Assembly (NCBI GenBank): GCA_021648045.1
Contig: JAKITM010000059.1
Location: 1-13,549 of the forward strand
Reading direction: 5' to 3'
Length of the DNA stretch: 13,549 nucleotides
From: Lysobacterales bacterium
GTDB lineage: Bacteria > Pseudomonadota > Gammaproteobacteria > Xanthomonadales > SZUA-36
Shown: positions 4,763 through 12,936 of the stretch, in pieces
How the letters are laid out: each line of letters starts with the position of its first letter
Position numbering within the stretch: the first letter of the stretch is position 1
Position numbers and translations under genes: made by a program
The notes under the pieces: model-generated
What the model saw: only the letters and a program-made list of their open reading frames with translations
Database searches by the model: none
What the model was told of the DNA's origin: nothing

Positions 4763-6133
4763 ATGAAAATTATGAACCACAATTTTCGGCGGAGGTTGCT
4801 CGTTTTAGCAATTATGACGAGCCTACCTTTCTCAGCAGCAGCCGATGATAAATATGACTTGCTGCAGAAGCAGGTGGAGTTGTTACAACAACAACTACAA
4901 GAGCTGCAGAACTCACTACAAGCCTATCAGGATGAAATGAAAGTTAAGGAAGTCCAGGTAGAAGAGTCGGTCACCCAATTAAAACAAGATGTTGCCGAGG
5001 CGGAAGAGTGGAAACACTCTGATACTTTGGTCCATTTGGCCGGTTACGCTGATGTGGGGTATACCTCATCGAGTGGCAGCGATGGCAGTTTTAGTGTCGG
5101 TCGTTTCGCGCCGATTTTTCACTATCAATATCGTGACATAGTTATGCTTGAGTCTGAGCTTGAAATTATAGTAGGCGAAAATGGCGAAACTGATGTTGTG
5201 CTGGAATATTTAACCATTGATTATTTCCTCAATGACTATGTTGCATTAATTGCTGGGAAATTTCTGAGCCCGGTCGGACAGTTTCGACAAAATATACACC
5301 CTTCATGGATTAACAAACTTGCCTCGGCACCTCCGGGATTTGGCCATGACGGTGCTGCACCGACATCAGATGTAGGTCTACAAGCCCGTGGTGGCTTCCA
5401 CCTGGGTAGTGTGTTCACAAATTATGCTGCCTATATTAGTAATGGCCCCGAACTCAACTCTACAGCTGATGGCGATGAGTTTGAGTTGGAGGGGATTGTT
5501 GCTGAAGGTTTAAGTAACGATGCTGATGGCGAAAAAGTTATTGGTGGCAGGCTTGGGTTTATTCCAATCCCAAGCCTGGAACTAGGCTTCTCGGTTGCTA
5601 TGGGTAAAGCCACCGTGACTGCAGTTGAGGTGGGTCATGGCGAGGAGGAAGTATATGCAGAGAAGTTTATTACAGATCTGCAAGGCCTTGTTGGCATAAG
5701 ATCGCCTGGTGCCGGTGATCCAGGTGATGGCGACCCTGGTTTTGATCTGCACGATGAGCAGGCTCGAAACTATGATGTCCTGGGTATGGATTTTGTCTGG
5801 ACTTTGGGTGGCATACAAGTGCGTGGTGAGTATGTTAAATCTAAAGTAGGTGCGGCAACTTCCGGGCTTACCGCATCATCAGGTGCTAGCTGGGAATCTT
5901 GGTATACCCAAGCGTCCTATTTGCTGCCACAGACTAAATTTGAACCATCTGTTCGCTATACCGATTTTAACTCACCGCACTCAAGTCAGGATCAACGGCA
6001 GTGGGCTATGGGTGTGAATTATTTGATCAGCAATAGCGTTATAGCCAAGTTAACTTATGAATTCAACGAAGGTCAGGCTGGCAGTACGGCTGATATTAAT
6101 CGTTGGTTAGTTCAATTGGCCTATGGCTTCTGA
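4763..6133 (+). CDS. Outer-membrane porin-like beta-barrel protein with N-terminal coiled coil
   Basis: 456 residues. The ATG at 4763 is preceded by GGAGG at about 7 nt. The signal peptide ends near A-A-A-D-D (27-28). Residues 30-85 are a heptad-like, Gln/Glu-rich segment (L-L-Q-K-Q-V-E-L-L-Q-Q-Q-L-Q-E-L) predicted to form a coiled coil in the periplasm. From about residue 88 onward come alternating strands and short loops, with L-A-G-Y-A-D-V-G-Y and G-K-F-L-S-P-V-G-Q-F-R-Q, like phosphate-selective-porin or OprO/P-like barrels. The protein ends in Y-G-F, the usual aromatic C-terminus of outer-membrane barrels. An Asp/Gly/Pro-rich insertion (about 313-330) probably forms an extracellular or Ca2+-binding-like loop. 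The substrate is unknown. It is followed after 13 nt by a dihaem cytochrome gene, so the two are very likely co-translated. Confidence 0.85.
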   Translation: MKIMNHNFRRRLLVLAIMTSLPFSAAADDKYDLLQKQVELLQQQLQELQNSLQAYQDEMKVKEVQVEESVTQLKQDVAEAEEWKHSDTLVHLAGYADVGYTSSSGSDGSFSVGRFAPIFHYQYRDIVMLESELEIIVGENGETDVVLEYLTIDYFLNDYVALIAGKFLSPVGQFRQNIHPSWINKLASAPPGFGHDGAAPTSDVGLQARGGFHLGSVFTNYAAYISNGPELNSTADGDEFELEGIVAEGLSNDADGEKVIGGRLGFIPIPSLELGFSVAMGKATVTAVEVGHGEEEVYAEKFITDLQGLVGIRSPGAGDPGDGDPGFDLHDEQARNYDVLGMDFVWTLGGIQVRGEYVKSKVGAATSGLTASSGASWESWYTQASYLLPQTKFEPSVRYTDFNSPHSSQDQRQWAMGVNYLISNSVIAKLTYEFNEGQAGSTADINRWLVQLAYGF

Positions 6134-6146
6134 TGGAGAATATGAA

Positions 6147-6758
6147 ATGAAAAAGAATACTAGAAATACAATTCGATTCCTGTTCACAGTCAATGCTATA
6201 TTGTTGGGCCTGAGCATGTCAGCGACGGTGTCAGCTACGCATTTCCCGGAGCCCGGTGATCCTATTGCAGGAGCCAAACTTTGGGCGACTACATGTTCGC
6301 GTTGTCATAATGCCCGTGATCCCGCCGACTTGCGTGATGACCAGTGGATTTCAACTGCTTTCCACATGCGCGTACGCGCGGGTTTAACCGGTCAGCAAAC
6401 ACGGGATGTGCTGACATTTATGCAGAACTCTAATGTACCTATATCAGTAGAACCACTGGTCTTCAAGGGCAATACACAGCCTGGGTCTGAAGCCAGTAAC
6501 TTAAGCGGTAGTGAGGTTTATGCTCAAACCTGTATCGCCTGTCATGGTAGTAATGGTAAAGGTAGCGTCCCTGGCGCTCCAAACTTTACCGATCCACAGG
6601 GTGTGTTATCACAGTCTGATGAGCTTTTGTTTAGTCGTGTAAAAAACGGCTTTAAGAGTCCGGGTTCGGCGATGGCAATGCCACCGAAAGGGGGCAACAA
6701 CAAGCTTAATGATGCAGATATAAGGGCAGTTATTGAGTATATGAAAAAGAGTTATTGA
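6147..6758 (+). CDS. Periplasmic dihaem cytochrome c
   Basis: 203 residues from the ATG at 6147, preceded by GGAG at 6135-6138. A longer frame from 6123 lacks a ribosome binding site and would overlap the porin end. The signal peptide is cleaved after V-S-A (residue 30). Two haem-attachment motifs are seen: C50-S-R-C53-H54 and C129-I-A-C132-H133. The second domain (about 119-203) is a standard class I cytochrome c fold with G-S-N-G-K-G, P-N-F and a likely axial Met in A-M-A-M-P-P-K-G-G (176 or 178). The first domain has R-D-D-Q-W and a candidate axial Met in F-H-M-R (74) and is less typical. The role is electron transfer in the periplasm; the donor and acceptor are unknown. The porin gene just upstream and the FNR box suggest a low-oxygen respiratory or envelope-redox function. 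No terminal reductase is in the window. Confidence 0.88.
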   Translation: MKKNTRNTIRFLFTVNAILLGLSMSATVSATHFPEPGDPIAGAKLWATTCSRCHNARDPADLRDDQWISTAFHMRVRAGLTGQQTRDVLTFMQNSNVPISVEPLVFKGNTQPGSEASNLSGSEVYAQTCIACHGSNGKGSVPGAPNFTDPQGVLSQSDELLFSRVKNGFKSPGSAMAMPPKGGNNKLNDADIRAVIEYMKKSY

Positions 6759-6787
6759 GCAACATTGAAAGTTAATAACTTTCCTTT

Positions 6788-6813
6788 AAGGGGTCGATTT
6801 ATCGACCCCTTTT
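6788..6813. terminator. Strong terminator between convergent operons
   Basis: AAGGGGTCGA-TTTA-TCGACCCCTT is a perfect 10-bp stem followed by TTATTAT on the plus strand. It closes the cytochrome gene and faces the PII-like gene, which ends at 6851 from the other side. The T-run is weaker on the minus strand. A small perfect palindrome, GAAAGTTA-A-TAACTTTC, lies just before it at 6767-6783. Confidence 0.88.
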
Positions 6814-6850
6814 ATTATCGGTCATTCCGTTGGTTTCAGGGTTAAGTGCG

Positions 6851-7180
6851 TCAGGCACATACTTCACGAATACATTGTTGTTTGTTGCGGATGTGGTAGA
6901 TGGTTTCAATCGGAGAAATCACCACCAGACCATCTCCTTCAGTGCCGGTATGAGCCGACTCCATGATGGCTTCTGCTACGGTGGTTGCCTGCTCCAAACT
7001 GGTGTAAATCACAATCCGGGTATGAGTACTGAACCAGTCTTCCTGAAAAAAATTGGCATACTCACCATAGCCTTTAACTTTACTGACACTCACACCTGAA
7101 ACATTCAGTTCTTTCAAGTGATTTTCAACCGCCTCGAGCCGGTCTGGACGGATAATCCCTGTTACTTTTCGAAAGTTCAT
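6851..7180 (-). CDS. Divergent PII-like protein linked to copper efflux genes
   Basis: 109 residues, start ATG at 7180 with an excellent AAGGAGATATAC leader. The fold fits GlnB/PII: the first strand with R-P-D-R-L-E-A-V (11-18), a T-loop region G-Y-G-E-Y-A-N-F-F-Q-E-D-W-F-S-T-H (37-53), and the B-loop T-G-T-E-G-D-G-L-V-V-I (78-88). Compared with GlnB, the uridylylation Tyr51 is not conserved (S51), and the ATP-site Lys after G-D-G is replaced by Leu. The C-terminus adds Q-Q-C-I-R-E-V-C-A with two cysteines. Such PII relatives beside RND metal pumps have been described as a separate group (PII-NG, from memory). The likely role is sensing or modulating metal efflux rather than nitrogen control. 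It is the last gene of the cus/cop operon, 111 nt after copA, beyond a hairpin. Confidence 0.82.
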   Translation of the reverse strand: MNFRKVTGIIRPDRLEAVENHLKELNVSGVSVSKVKGYGEYANFFQEDWFSTHTRIVIYTSLEQATTVAEAIMESAHTGTEGDGLVVISPIETIYHIRNKQQCIREVCA

Positions 7181-7221
7181 TGTATATCTCCTTAATGATA
7201 TGCGGATATTTAATTTGTGAA

Positions 7222-7245
7222 CCGAGCCGTTAATTTACGGCTCGG
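7222..7245 (-). other. Hairpin between copA and the PII-like gene
   Basis: CCGAGCCGT-TAATTT-ACGGCTCGG is a perfect 9-bp GC-rich stem. On the minus strand it is followed by TTCACAAATT, not a proper T-run. It may partly terminate or protect the transcript and so set the PII-like gene's level. Confidence 0.6.
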
Positions 7246-7291
7246 GCACTCAACTCTCCCTACTCAGATTTTTGTTCTCAGTTCTTAAGCT

Positions 7292-9727
7292 TCAGATTTC
7301 CGTTTTTCGCAAGCGTAAGGCATTTGCAATTACCGAAACCGAACTGAAGCTCATCGCTGCAGCTGCAATCATCGGTGACAATAGCAAACCGAAAACCGGG
7401 TAAAGAACACCTGCAGCAACGGGTACCCCGAGGCCGTTATAAATAAATGCGAAAAATAGGTTCTGGCGAATATTAGCCATCACCTTGGTGCTTAGGCGGC
7501 GGGCTCGGATAATGCCCCTAAGGTCACCTTTAATCAGGGTAACACCAGCACTTTCCATGGCAACATCGGTACCCGTGCCCATGGCAATACCGACTTGTGC
7601 CTGTGCTAGGGCAGGTGCATCATTAATGCCATCACCGGCCATCGCCACGATTTTTCCTTCAGCCTGAAGTTTCTTCACAATTTCTGCTTTCTGTTCGGGC
7701 AGTACATCGGCTTCAACCTGATCGATGCCGAGTTTGTTAGCTACCGCCAATGCTGTGGTGCGGCTATCTCCGGTTAACATGACCACAGTAAGACCCTCCT
7801 CATGGAGTTGTTTAATCGCCTCATGGCTGGACTCTTTGATCGGATCTGCGACACCGATTAAGCCGGCAGCTTTGCCGTCAATACCGACAAACATTACGGT
7901 TTGTCCTTCGCTGCGACCTTGTTCAGCCAGTTCAGGGAGTGTGCCAGTATCAATATTGAGACTGTCCAGCATCTTGCGGTTACCAATAACCACCCGTTTG
8001 CCATTCACCGTTCCGATGACGCCCTTACCCGTAACCGATTCAAATTCAGATGTTGATAGCAGACTAACGCCTCTGGTTTCGGCACCGGCAACAATTGATT
8101 CGGCTAATGGGTGTTCGCTTGCCTTCTCCAGACTAGCTCCGAGTAACAGGATTTCATCCTCGGAAAAATCATTAACCGGCACGATTGAAACCAGTTTTGG
8201 TTTGCCTTCGGTAAGGGTGCCGGTTTTATCGACTACTAAAGTGTCAACCTTACGCAGTACTTCCAAAGCTTCAGCGTTTTTGATCAATACACCCATCTGC
8301 GCACCTTTGCCGGTACCCACCATTATCGACATGGGGGTGGCCAGCCCTAATGCGCAGGGGCAGGCAATTATCAGTACAGCTACCGCATTAATAACAGCGT
8401 ATGCCAGCGCAGGTTCGGGGCCGAAATTCCACCAGACAAAGAAAGTGATTACCGCAATGACCAAAACGGCAGGAACAAAATAGCCGGACACCACATCAAC
8501 CAGTTTTTGGATGGGGGCACGAGAACGCTGGGCAGCGGCGACCATATTTACGATCTGTGCCAATAGGGTGTCACTACCGACACGCTCTGCCCGCATCAGC
8601 AGGCTACCGGTTGTATTTACCGTAGCACCAATCAGCTTTTCTCCGGCCATTTTTTCAACCGGAATGGGTTCGCCGGTGACCATCGACTCGTCCACATTGC
8701 TTTCGCCTTCAGTAACGATACCATCGACCGGTATTTTTTCTCCCGGGCGGATACGCAAAACATCTCCTGGCTGGACTTGTTCCAGGGGGATATCTTCTTC
8801 TTTGCCATCTGCTCGCACGATCCGAGCAGTATTCGGGGCTAGCCCCAACAAAGCTTTAATTGCAGAATTGGTGCTGCTGCGGGCGCGCAACTCTAAAACT
8901 TGCCCGAGTAATACTAGGGCTGTGATAACGGCCGCCGCTTCAAAATAAATTGGCACTATCCCGCTCGCAGTTTTTACAGCCTCGGGGAATATTCCCGGCA
9001 TAAAGGTACCGATAACACTGTATACCCAGGCAATCCCTACGCCAATAGCAATCAGGGTAAACATATTAAAGTTCAGAGTTTTAATCGAGTTCCAGCCGCG
9101 TACAAAAAATGGCCAGCCGCCCCATAGCACTACCGGTGTTGCAAGGATAAATTCTAGAATTTGGCGAATGTTAGGATCGATGAAGTTATCAACCGCCGTC
9201 GGCCAGAACTCAGCCCCCATGGCTGAAATAAATACGGGAATTGAGAGCACGGCACTGACCTTGAAGCGGCGAGTCATGTCGTCCAATTCAGTGGTGTCTT
9301 CTTCGAGATCTACACTATTGGGTTCCAGCGCCATACCGCAAATAGGGCAATCACCCGGTACATCGCGAATGATTTCCGGATGCATTGGGCAGATGTATTC
9401 GGTCTTGGTTAAGGATAAAGGCACACCCATGACTTCCAGAGCCATACCGCATTTAGGACAGGGTCCGGGTTTATTTTCCTGTATTTCAGGGTGCATAGGG
9501 CAGCTATAGACACTACCTGGAATATGCTTTGTGGCAGTGTCTTCTGCCGGTTTAGCCTGTAGGTAGTGGTCCGGTCTGGACTTGAATTTACTTAGGCAGC
9601 CCGCACTACAAAAATAGTAATCTGTATCTTTATGACTGGCGTGGTGTTCACTTTCAGGAGTGACCTTCATGCCACAAACTGGGTCAGTTAAGCCCTTGGC
9701 ATGATGTTCATGATTACATTGTGTCAT
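7292..9727 (-). CDS. copA: Cu(I)/Ag(I)-exporting P1B-type ATPase with YHS and two Cys-rich metal-binding domains
   Basis: 811 residues, ATG at 9727 after AGAGG at 8 nt. It pumps Cu(I) or Ag(I) out of the cytoplasm using ATP. The N-terminus has a YHS domain (15-57: D-P-V-C-G-M, F-C-S-A-G-C), then two similar zinc-ribbon-like heavy-metal-binding domains, C-P-M-H-P-E-I...C-P-K-C-G-M (76-95) and C-P-M-H-P-E-I...C-P-I-C-G-M (113-132). No classical HMA domain (G-M-x-C-x-x-C) is present. The ATPase core has T-G-E-P (E353), the membrane C456-P-C, D500-K-T-G-T (phosphorylation site), H539 of S-E-H-P, and G-D-G-I-N-D (698-703). The late helices carry Y-N-G and M-S-F-S-S, as in the P1B-1 Cu(I) subgroup. 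Length suits this type. It lies 67 nt downstream of cusA in the same operon. The silver-pump name silP is an alternative. Confidence 0.93.
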   Translation of the reverse strand: MTQCNHEHHAKGLTDPVCGMKVTPESEHHASHKDTDYYFCSAGCLSKFKSRPDHYLQAKPAEDTATKHIPGSVYSCPMHPEIQENKPGPCPKCGMALEVMGVPLSLTKTEYICPMHPEIIRDVPGDCPICGMALEPNSVDLEEDTTELDDMTRRFKVSAVLSIPVFISAMGAEFWPTAVDNFIDPNIRQILEFILATPVVLWGGWPFFVRGWNSIKTLNFNMFTLIAIGVGIAWVYSVIGTFMPGIFPEAVKTASGIVPIYFEAAAVITALVLLGQVLELRARSSTNSAIKALLGLAPNTARIVRADGKEEDIPLEQVQPGDVLRIRPGEKIPVDGIVTEGESNVDESMVTGEPIPVEKMAGEKLIGATVNTTGSLLMRAERVGSDTLLAQIVNMVAAAQRSRAPIQKLVDVVSGYFVPAVLVIAVITFFVWWNFGPEPALAYAVINAVAVLIIACPCALGLATPMSIMVGTGKGAQMGVLIKNAEALEVLRKVDTLVVDKTGTLTEGKPKLVSIVPVNDFSEDEILLLGASLEKASEHPLAESIVAGAETRGVSLLSTSEFESVTGKGVIGTVNGKRVVIGNRKMLDSLNIDTGTLPELAEQGRSEGQTVMFVGIDGKAAGLIGVADPIKESSHEAIKQLHEEGLTVVMLTGDSRTTALAVANKLGIDQVEADVLPEQKAEIVKKLQAEGKIVAMAGDGINDAPALAQAQVGIAMGTGTDVAMESAGVTLIKGDLRGIIRARRLSTKVMANIRQNLFFAFIYNGLGVPVAAGVLYPVFGLLLSPMIAAAAMSFSSVSVIANALRLRKTEI

Positions 9728-9754
9728 ATCAAAATCCTCTTGTAGTTATTACTC

Positions 9755-9789
9755 CAGCTTAGGGCCGAAAATCATCCGGCCCCAAGCTG
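9755..9789 (-). other. Hairpin between cusA and copA
   Basis: CAGCTT-A-GGGCCG (9755-9767) pairs with CGGCCC-C-AAGCTG (9777-9789), twelve base pairs with one mismatch and a 9-nt loop. On the minus strand it is followed by GAGTAATAACT, with no T-run, so it is likelier an mRNA processing or stability element than a terminator. It ends about 28 nt before the copA start. Confidence 0.6.
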
Positions 9790-9794
9790 CTGTT

Positions 9795-12700
9795 TCAGAT
9801 GCTCTCGTGATTTTTACCGACCAAACTCCTGCGTTTCCAAATCAGAAAAACGGCAGGTATTACAACCAAAGCTAATACTGTAGTGGAGACCATACCACCG
9901 ACCATTGGCGCAGCTATTCGGCGCATCACTTCAGAGCCGGTACCGTCGCCGAGCATAATGGGTAACAGGCCGGCGATAATCGCCGCTACCGTCATTATAA
10001 TCGGGCGTACCCGCATTAAAGCTCCGTTGATTACCGCGTGACGAATCTCATCATCACGGATAGCATGCCCGGCACTTTCAGCTTTTTGTTTCTGCTCTTC
10101 TAATGCCTGGTTGAGGTATACCAGCATAAGCACACCGATTTCTACCGAAACCCCGGCAAGAGCGATGAAGCCGACCCCCACGGCAACCGACATATTGTAG
10201 TCCAACAGATAAATCAGCCAGTAACCACCCGCTAATGCCATCGGTAAGGTGCCCATGATCAGGGCCACTTCACCAAAGTGGCGGAAGTTGATATACAATA
10301 ACAGGATAATAATCATTAAGGTGACTGGTACCACGGTAGCGAGTTTTTCTTTTGCCCTGACCATATATTCATATTGGCCTGACCAGGAAATAGAATAACC
10401 GGCTGGCAGTTCCACCTGTTCGGCAACAATTCTTTGTGCATTGGCCACATAGCCACCGAGATCGGAAACATCCAGATCTACATAAATCCAGCCATTAAGA
10501 CGCGCATTTTCGGTTTTAATCATCGCCGGACCAGATTCAACCCGAATATCGGCAACCTCGGAAAGCGGGATGTTTGCACCCATTGGGGTGACCACCGGTA
10601 GGTTGCGAATGCGCTCAAGTGAGTCACGGATTTCTCGTGGATAGCGGATATTGATCGGGTAGCGCTCCAGGCCTTCGATAGATTGTGATACTGTCATACC
10701 ACCAATGGCTGTGCGCACCACATCCTGAACATCAGCAATATTCAAGCCGTAACGAGCAGCTTCGGCCCGTTTGATGTCAACAGTCAAATAGCGCCCACCG
10801 GCAACCCGTTCGGAGTACACCGAAAGCGTTCCAGGGACTGTGTTCATCACTTCTTCGATGCGTTTGCCAATACGCTCGATTTCTTTCAAGTCCGGCCCAG
10901 CGACTTTAATGCCGACCGGGGTTTTAATTCCGGTTGCTAACATATCGATACGATTTTTAATCGGCATAACCCAGGCATTGGTCAATCCGGGAACCTTGAC
11001 TACACGATTCAACTCTTCTTTAAGTTTTTCTGTGGTCATTCCCGGTCGCCACTCATCGCGAGGCTTCAACTGAATCGTGGTTTCAATCATGGTCAGTGGT
11101 GCGGGGTCGGTCGCGGTTTCTGCCCGTCCGACTTTACCGAATGCTTGTTTTACCTCCGGTACTGTCATAATCATTTTGTTGGTTTGCTGAATCAACTCCT
11201 GAGCCTTGCCGATGGAAATGCCGGGGAAAGTGGTCGGCATATAAAGCAAATCACCTTCGTCCAGATCCGGCATAAACTCCGAACCGGTGTTCATTACCGG
11301 CCAGATACTGACTCCCAGCATAACAGCGGTAATTAACAAAACAGTCTTTGGCGCACGCATGACAAAATTAATAAACGGACGGTAGATGGCAACCAGTAAA
11401 CGGTTGACTGGGTTTTTTGCTTCCGGGGTGATATGCCCGCGGATAAACAAACCCATTAATACGGGCACTAAAGTAATTGATAAGCCCGCAGCTGCAGCCA
11501 TAGCGAATGTTTTAGTGAACGCCAAAGGGGAAAACATTCGACCTTCCTGGGCTTCCAGGGTAAACACTGGTAGGAAGGACAGGGTGATGATCAGCAGGCT
11601 GAAAAACAAGGGTGGGCCCACTTCGCGTGAGGCTTCATAAATAATTCGCCAACGATTTTCATCAGTTACCTTCTGCCGCTCAAAATGTTTATGCACATTT
11701 TCGATCATCACAATTGCGGCATCGACCATCGCGCCAATTGCAATGGCGATACCTCCTAATGACATAATATTGGCATTGATGCCCATTTTTTGCATAATAA
11801 TAAAGGCGACGAGAATGCCCACGGGCAGCGACAAAAGAATCACCAGGGCCGAGCGCAAGTGGAAAAGGAACAATGCGCAGACCAATGCAACAACAATGAA
11901 TTCTTCCAACAACTTTAACTGTAGGGTTTCGACGGCACGATTAATCAGTCCCGAACGGTCATAGGTGGTTATAATTTCAACACCTTCGGGCAAACCTGAT
12001 TTAAGCTCTTCCAGTTTGTCTTTTACCCCGGCAATGGTAGTGGCAGCATTATCACCCCAACGCATAATAACTACGCCGCCGACAACTTCACCTTCACCAT
12101 TAAGCTCGGCAATACCCCGGCGCATTTGCGGGCCCAGACGGATTTGTGCAATGTCTTTTAATAAAATCGGTGTTCCGGTAGCGCTCATTCCCAGTGGTAT
12201 GTTGCGTAGATCATCCAGCTCATCGATATAGCCGGTGGCACGAACCATATATTCTGCTTCGCCCATTTCGATCACTGAGCCACCGGTTTCCTGATTGCCT
12301 CGTTGGATCGCGGTGCGAACCTTTGCTAGGGTTAGGTCATAGGCGCGTAAGCTGTTTGGATCGATTACCACTTGGTATTGCTTGACCATACCGCCGATAG
12401 CAGCTACTTCAGCCACCCCAGGTACTGTCTGTAATTCAAACTTTAAGAACCAGTCCTGAATCGACCTGAGTTGGGAAATGTCGGTGTTACCGGTGCGATC
12501 AACCAGAGCATATTCAAACACCCAGCCGACCCCAGTGGCATCCGGCCCAAGTTCAGGCTTGGCCTGTGGTGGCAGTTTGCTGGCCACCTGGGAGAGGTAT
12601 TCCAGCACTCGCGAACGCGCCCAATAGAGGTCTGTGCCATCTTCGAAAATGATATAGACATAAGAATCCCCGAAGAAGGAATAACCACGAACAGACTTTG

Positions 12701-12935
12701 CCATCGGTACTGAGAGCATGGCGGTGGTTAAGGGGTAGGTGACCTGATCTTCGACCACCTGTGGGGCCTGTCCCGGGAATGAAGTTTTGATAATGACCTG
12801 AACATCTGAAAGGTCGGGCAGGGCATCTAGCGGGGTTTTTTTGACCGCATAAATACCCCAGCCGGCCAGCATCAGCGCCAGTAGAACCACCATAAAGCGA
12901 TTCACGATAGACCACTTGATTATCGCAGCAATCAT
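9795..12935 (-). CDS. cusA: CusA-type heavy-metal efflux RND transporter (Cu(I)/Ag(I))
   Basis: 1046 residues, full length for the family. It is an inner-membrane proton-driven pump that passes Cu(I)/Ag(I) to CusB and a CusC-like outer channel. The start M-I-A-A-I-I-K-W-S-I-V-N-R-F is typical, with twelve predicted helices in the RND pattern and large periplasmic loops. The HME family motif in helix 4, G-A-M-V-D-A-A-I-V-M-I-E-N, has D405 at the same number as the proton-relay Asp of E. coli CusA. Three methionines, M566 (L-L-Y-M-P-T-T), M616 (P-L-T-M-I-E-T-T) and M665 (R-I-D-M-L-A-T-G), are each exactly seven residues before the CusA metal-site triad M573/M623/M672. This strongly supports monovalent Cu/Ag rather than Zn/Co/Cd specificity. 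The gene starts 1 nt after the cusB stop, so translation is coupled, with AGAGGTGA inside the cusB end. Confidence 0.95.
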   Translation of the reverse strand: MIAAIIKWSIVNRFMVVLLALMLAGWGIYAVKKTPLDALPDLSDVQVIIKTSFPGQAPQVVEDQVTYPLTTAMLSVPMAKSVRGYSFFGDSYVYIIFEDGTDLYWARSRVLEYLSQVASKLPPQAKPELGPDATGVGWVFEYALVDRTGNTDISQLRSIQDWFLKFELQTVPGVAEVAAIGGMVKQYQVVIDPNSLRAYDLTLAKVRTAIQRGNQETGGSVIEMGEAEYMVRATGYIDELDDLRNIPLGMSATGTPILLKDIAQIRLGPQMRRGIAELNGEGEVVGGVVIMRWGDNAATTIAGVKDKLEELKSGLPEGVEIITTYDRSGLINRAVETLQLKLLEEFIVVALVCALFLFHLRSALVILLSLPVGILVAFIIMQKMGINANIMSLGGIAIAIGAMVDAAIVMIENVHKHFERQKVTDENRWRIIYEASREVGPPLFFSLLIITLSFLPVFTLEAQEGRMFSPLAFTKTFAMAAAAGLSITLVPVLMGLFIRGHITPEAKNPVNRLLVAIYRPFINFVMRAPKTVLLITAVMLGVSIWPVMNTGSEFMPDLDEGDLLYMPTTFPGISIGKAQELIQQTNKMIMTVPEVKQAFGKVGRAETATDPAPLTMIETTIQLKPRDEWRPGMTTEKLKEELNRVVKVPGLTNAWVMPIKNRIDMLATGIKTPVGIKVAGPDLKEIERIGKRIEEVMNTVPGTLSVYSERVAGGRYLTVDIKRAEAARYGLNIADVQDVVRTAIGGMTVSQSIEGLERYPINIRYPREIRDSLERIRNLPVVTPMGANIPLSEVADIRVESGPAMIKTENARLNGWIYVDLDVSDLGGYVANAQRIVAEQVELPAGYSISWSGQYEYMVRAKEKLATVVPVTLMIIILLLYINFRHFGEVALIMGTLPMALAGGYWLIYLLDYNMSVAVGVGFIALAGVSVEIGVLMLVYLNQALEEQKQKAESAGHAIRDDEIRHAVINGALMRVRPIIMTVAAIIAGLLPIMLGDGTGSEVMRRIAAPMVGGMVSTTVLALVVIPAVFLIWKRRSLVGKNHESI

Positions 12936-12936
12936 C

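Noticed and set aside
7725..8948. Long plus-strand open frames (252 and 145 codons) opposite copA
   Set aside because: They are antisense to a well-supported ATPase with all its motifs. They lack ribosome binding sites and show low-complexity Ser/Pro/Thr composition typical of shadow frames.
12553..12915. Second minus-strand frame of 120 codons inside cusA
   Set aside because: It overlaps the cusA N-terminal region in another frame. CusA residues there are all conserved, so this is a shadow.
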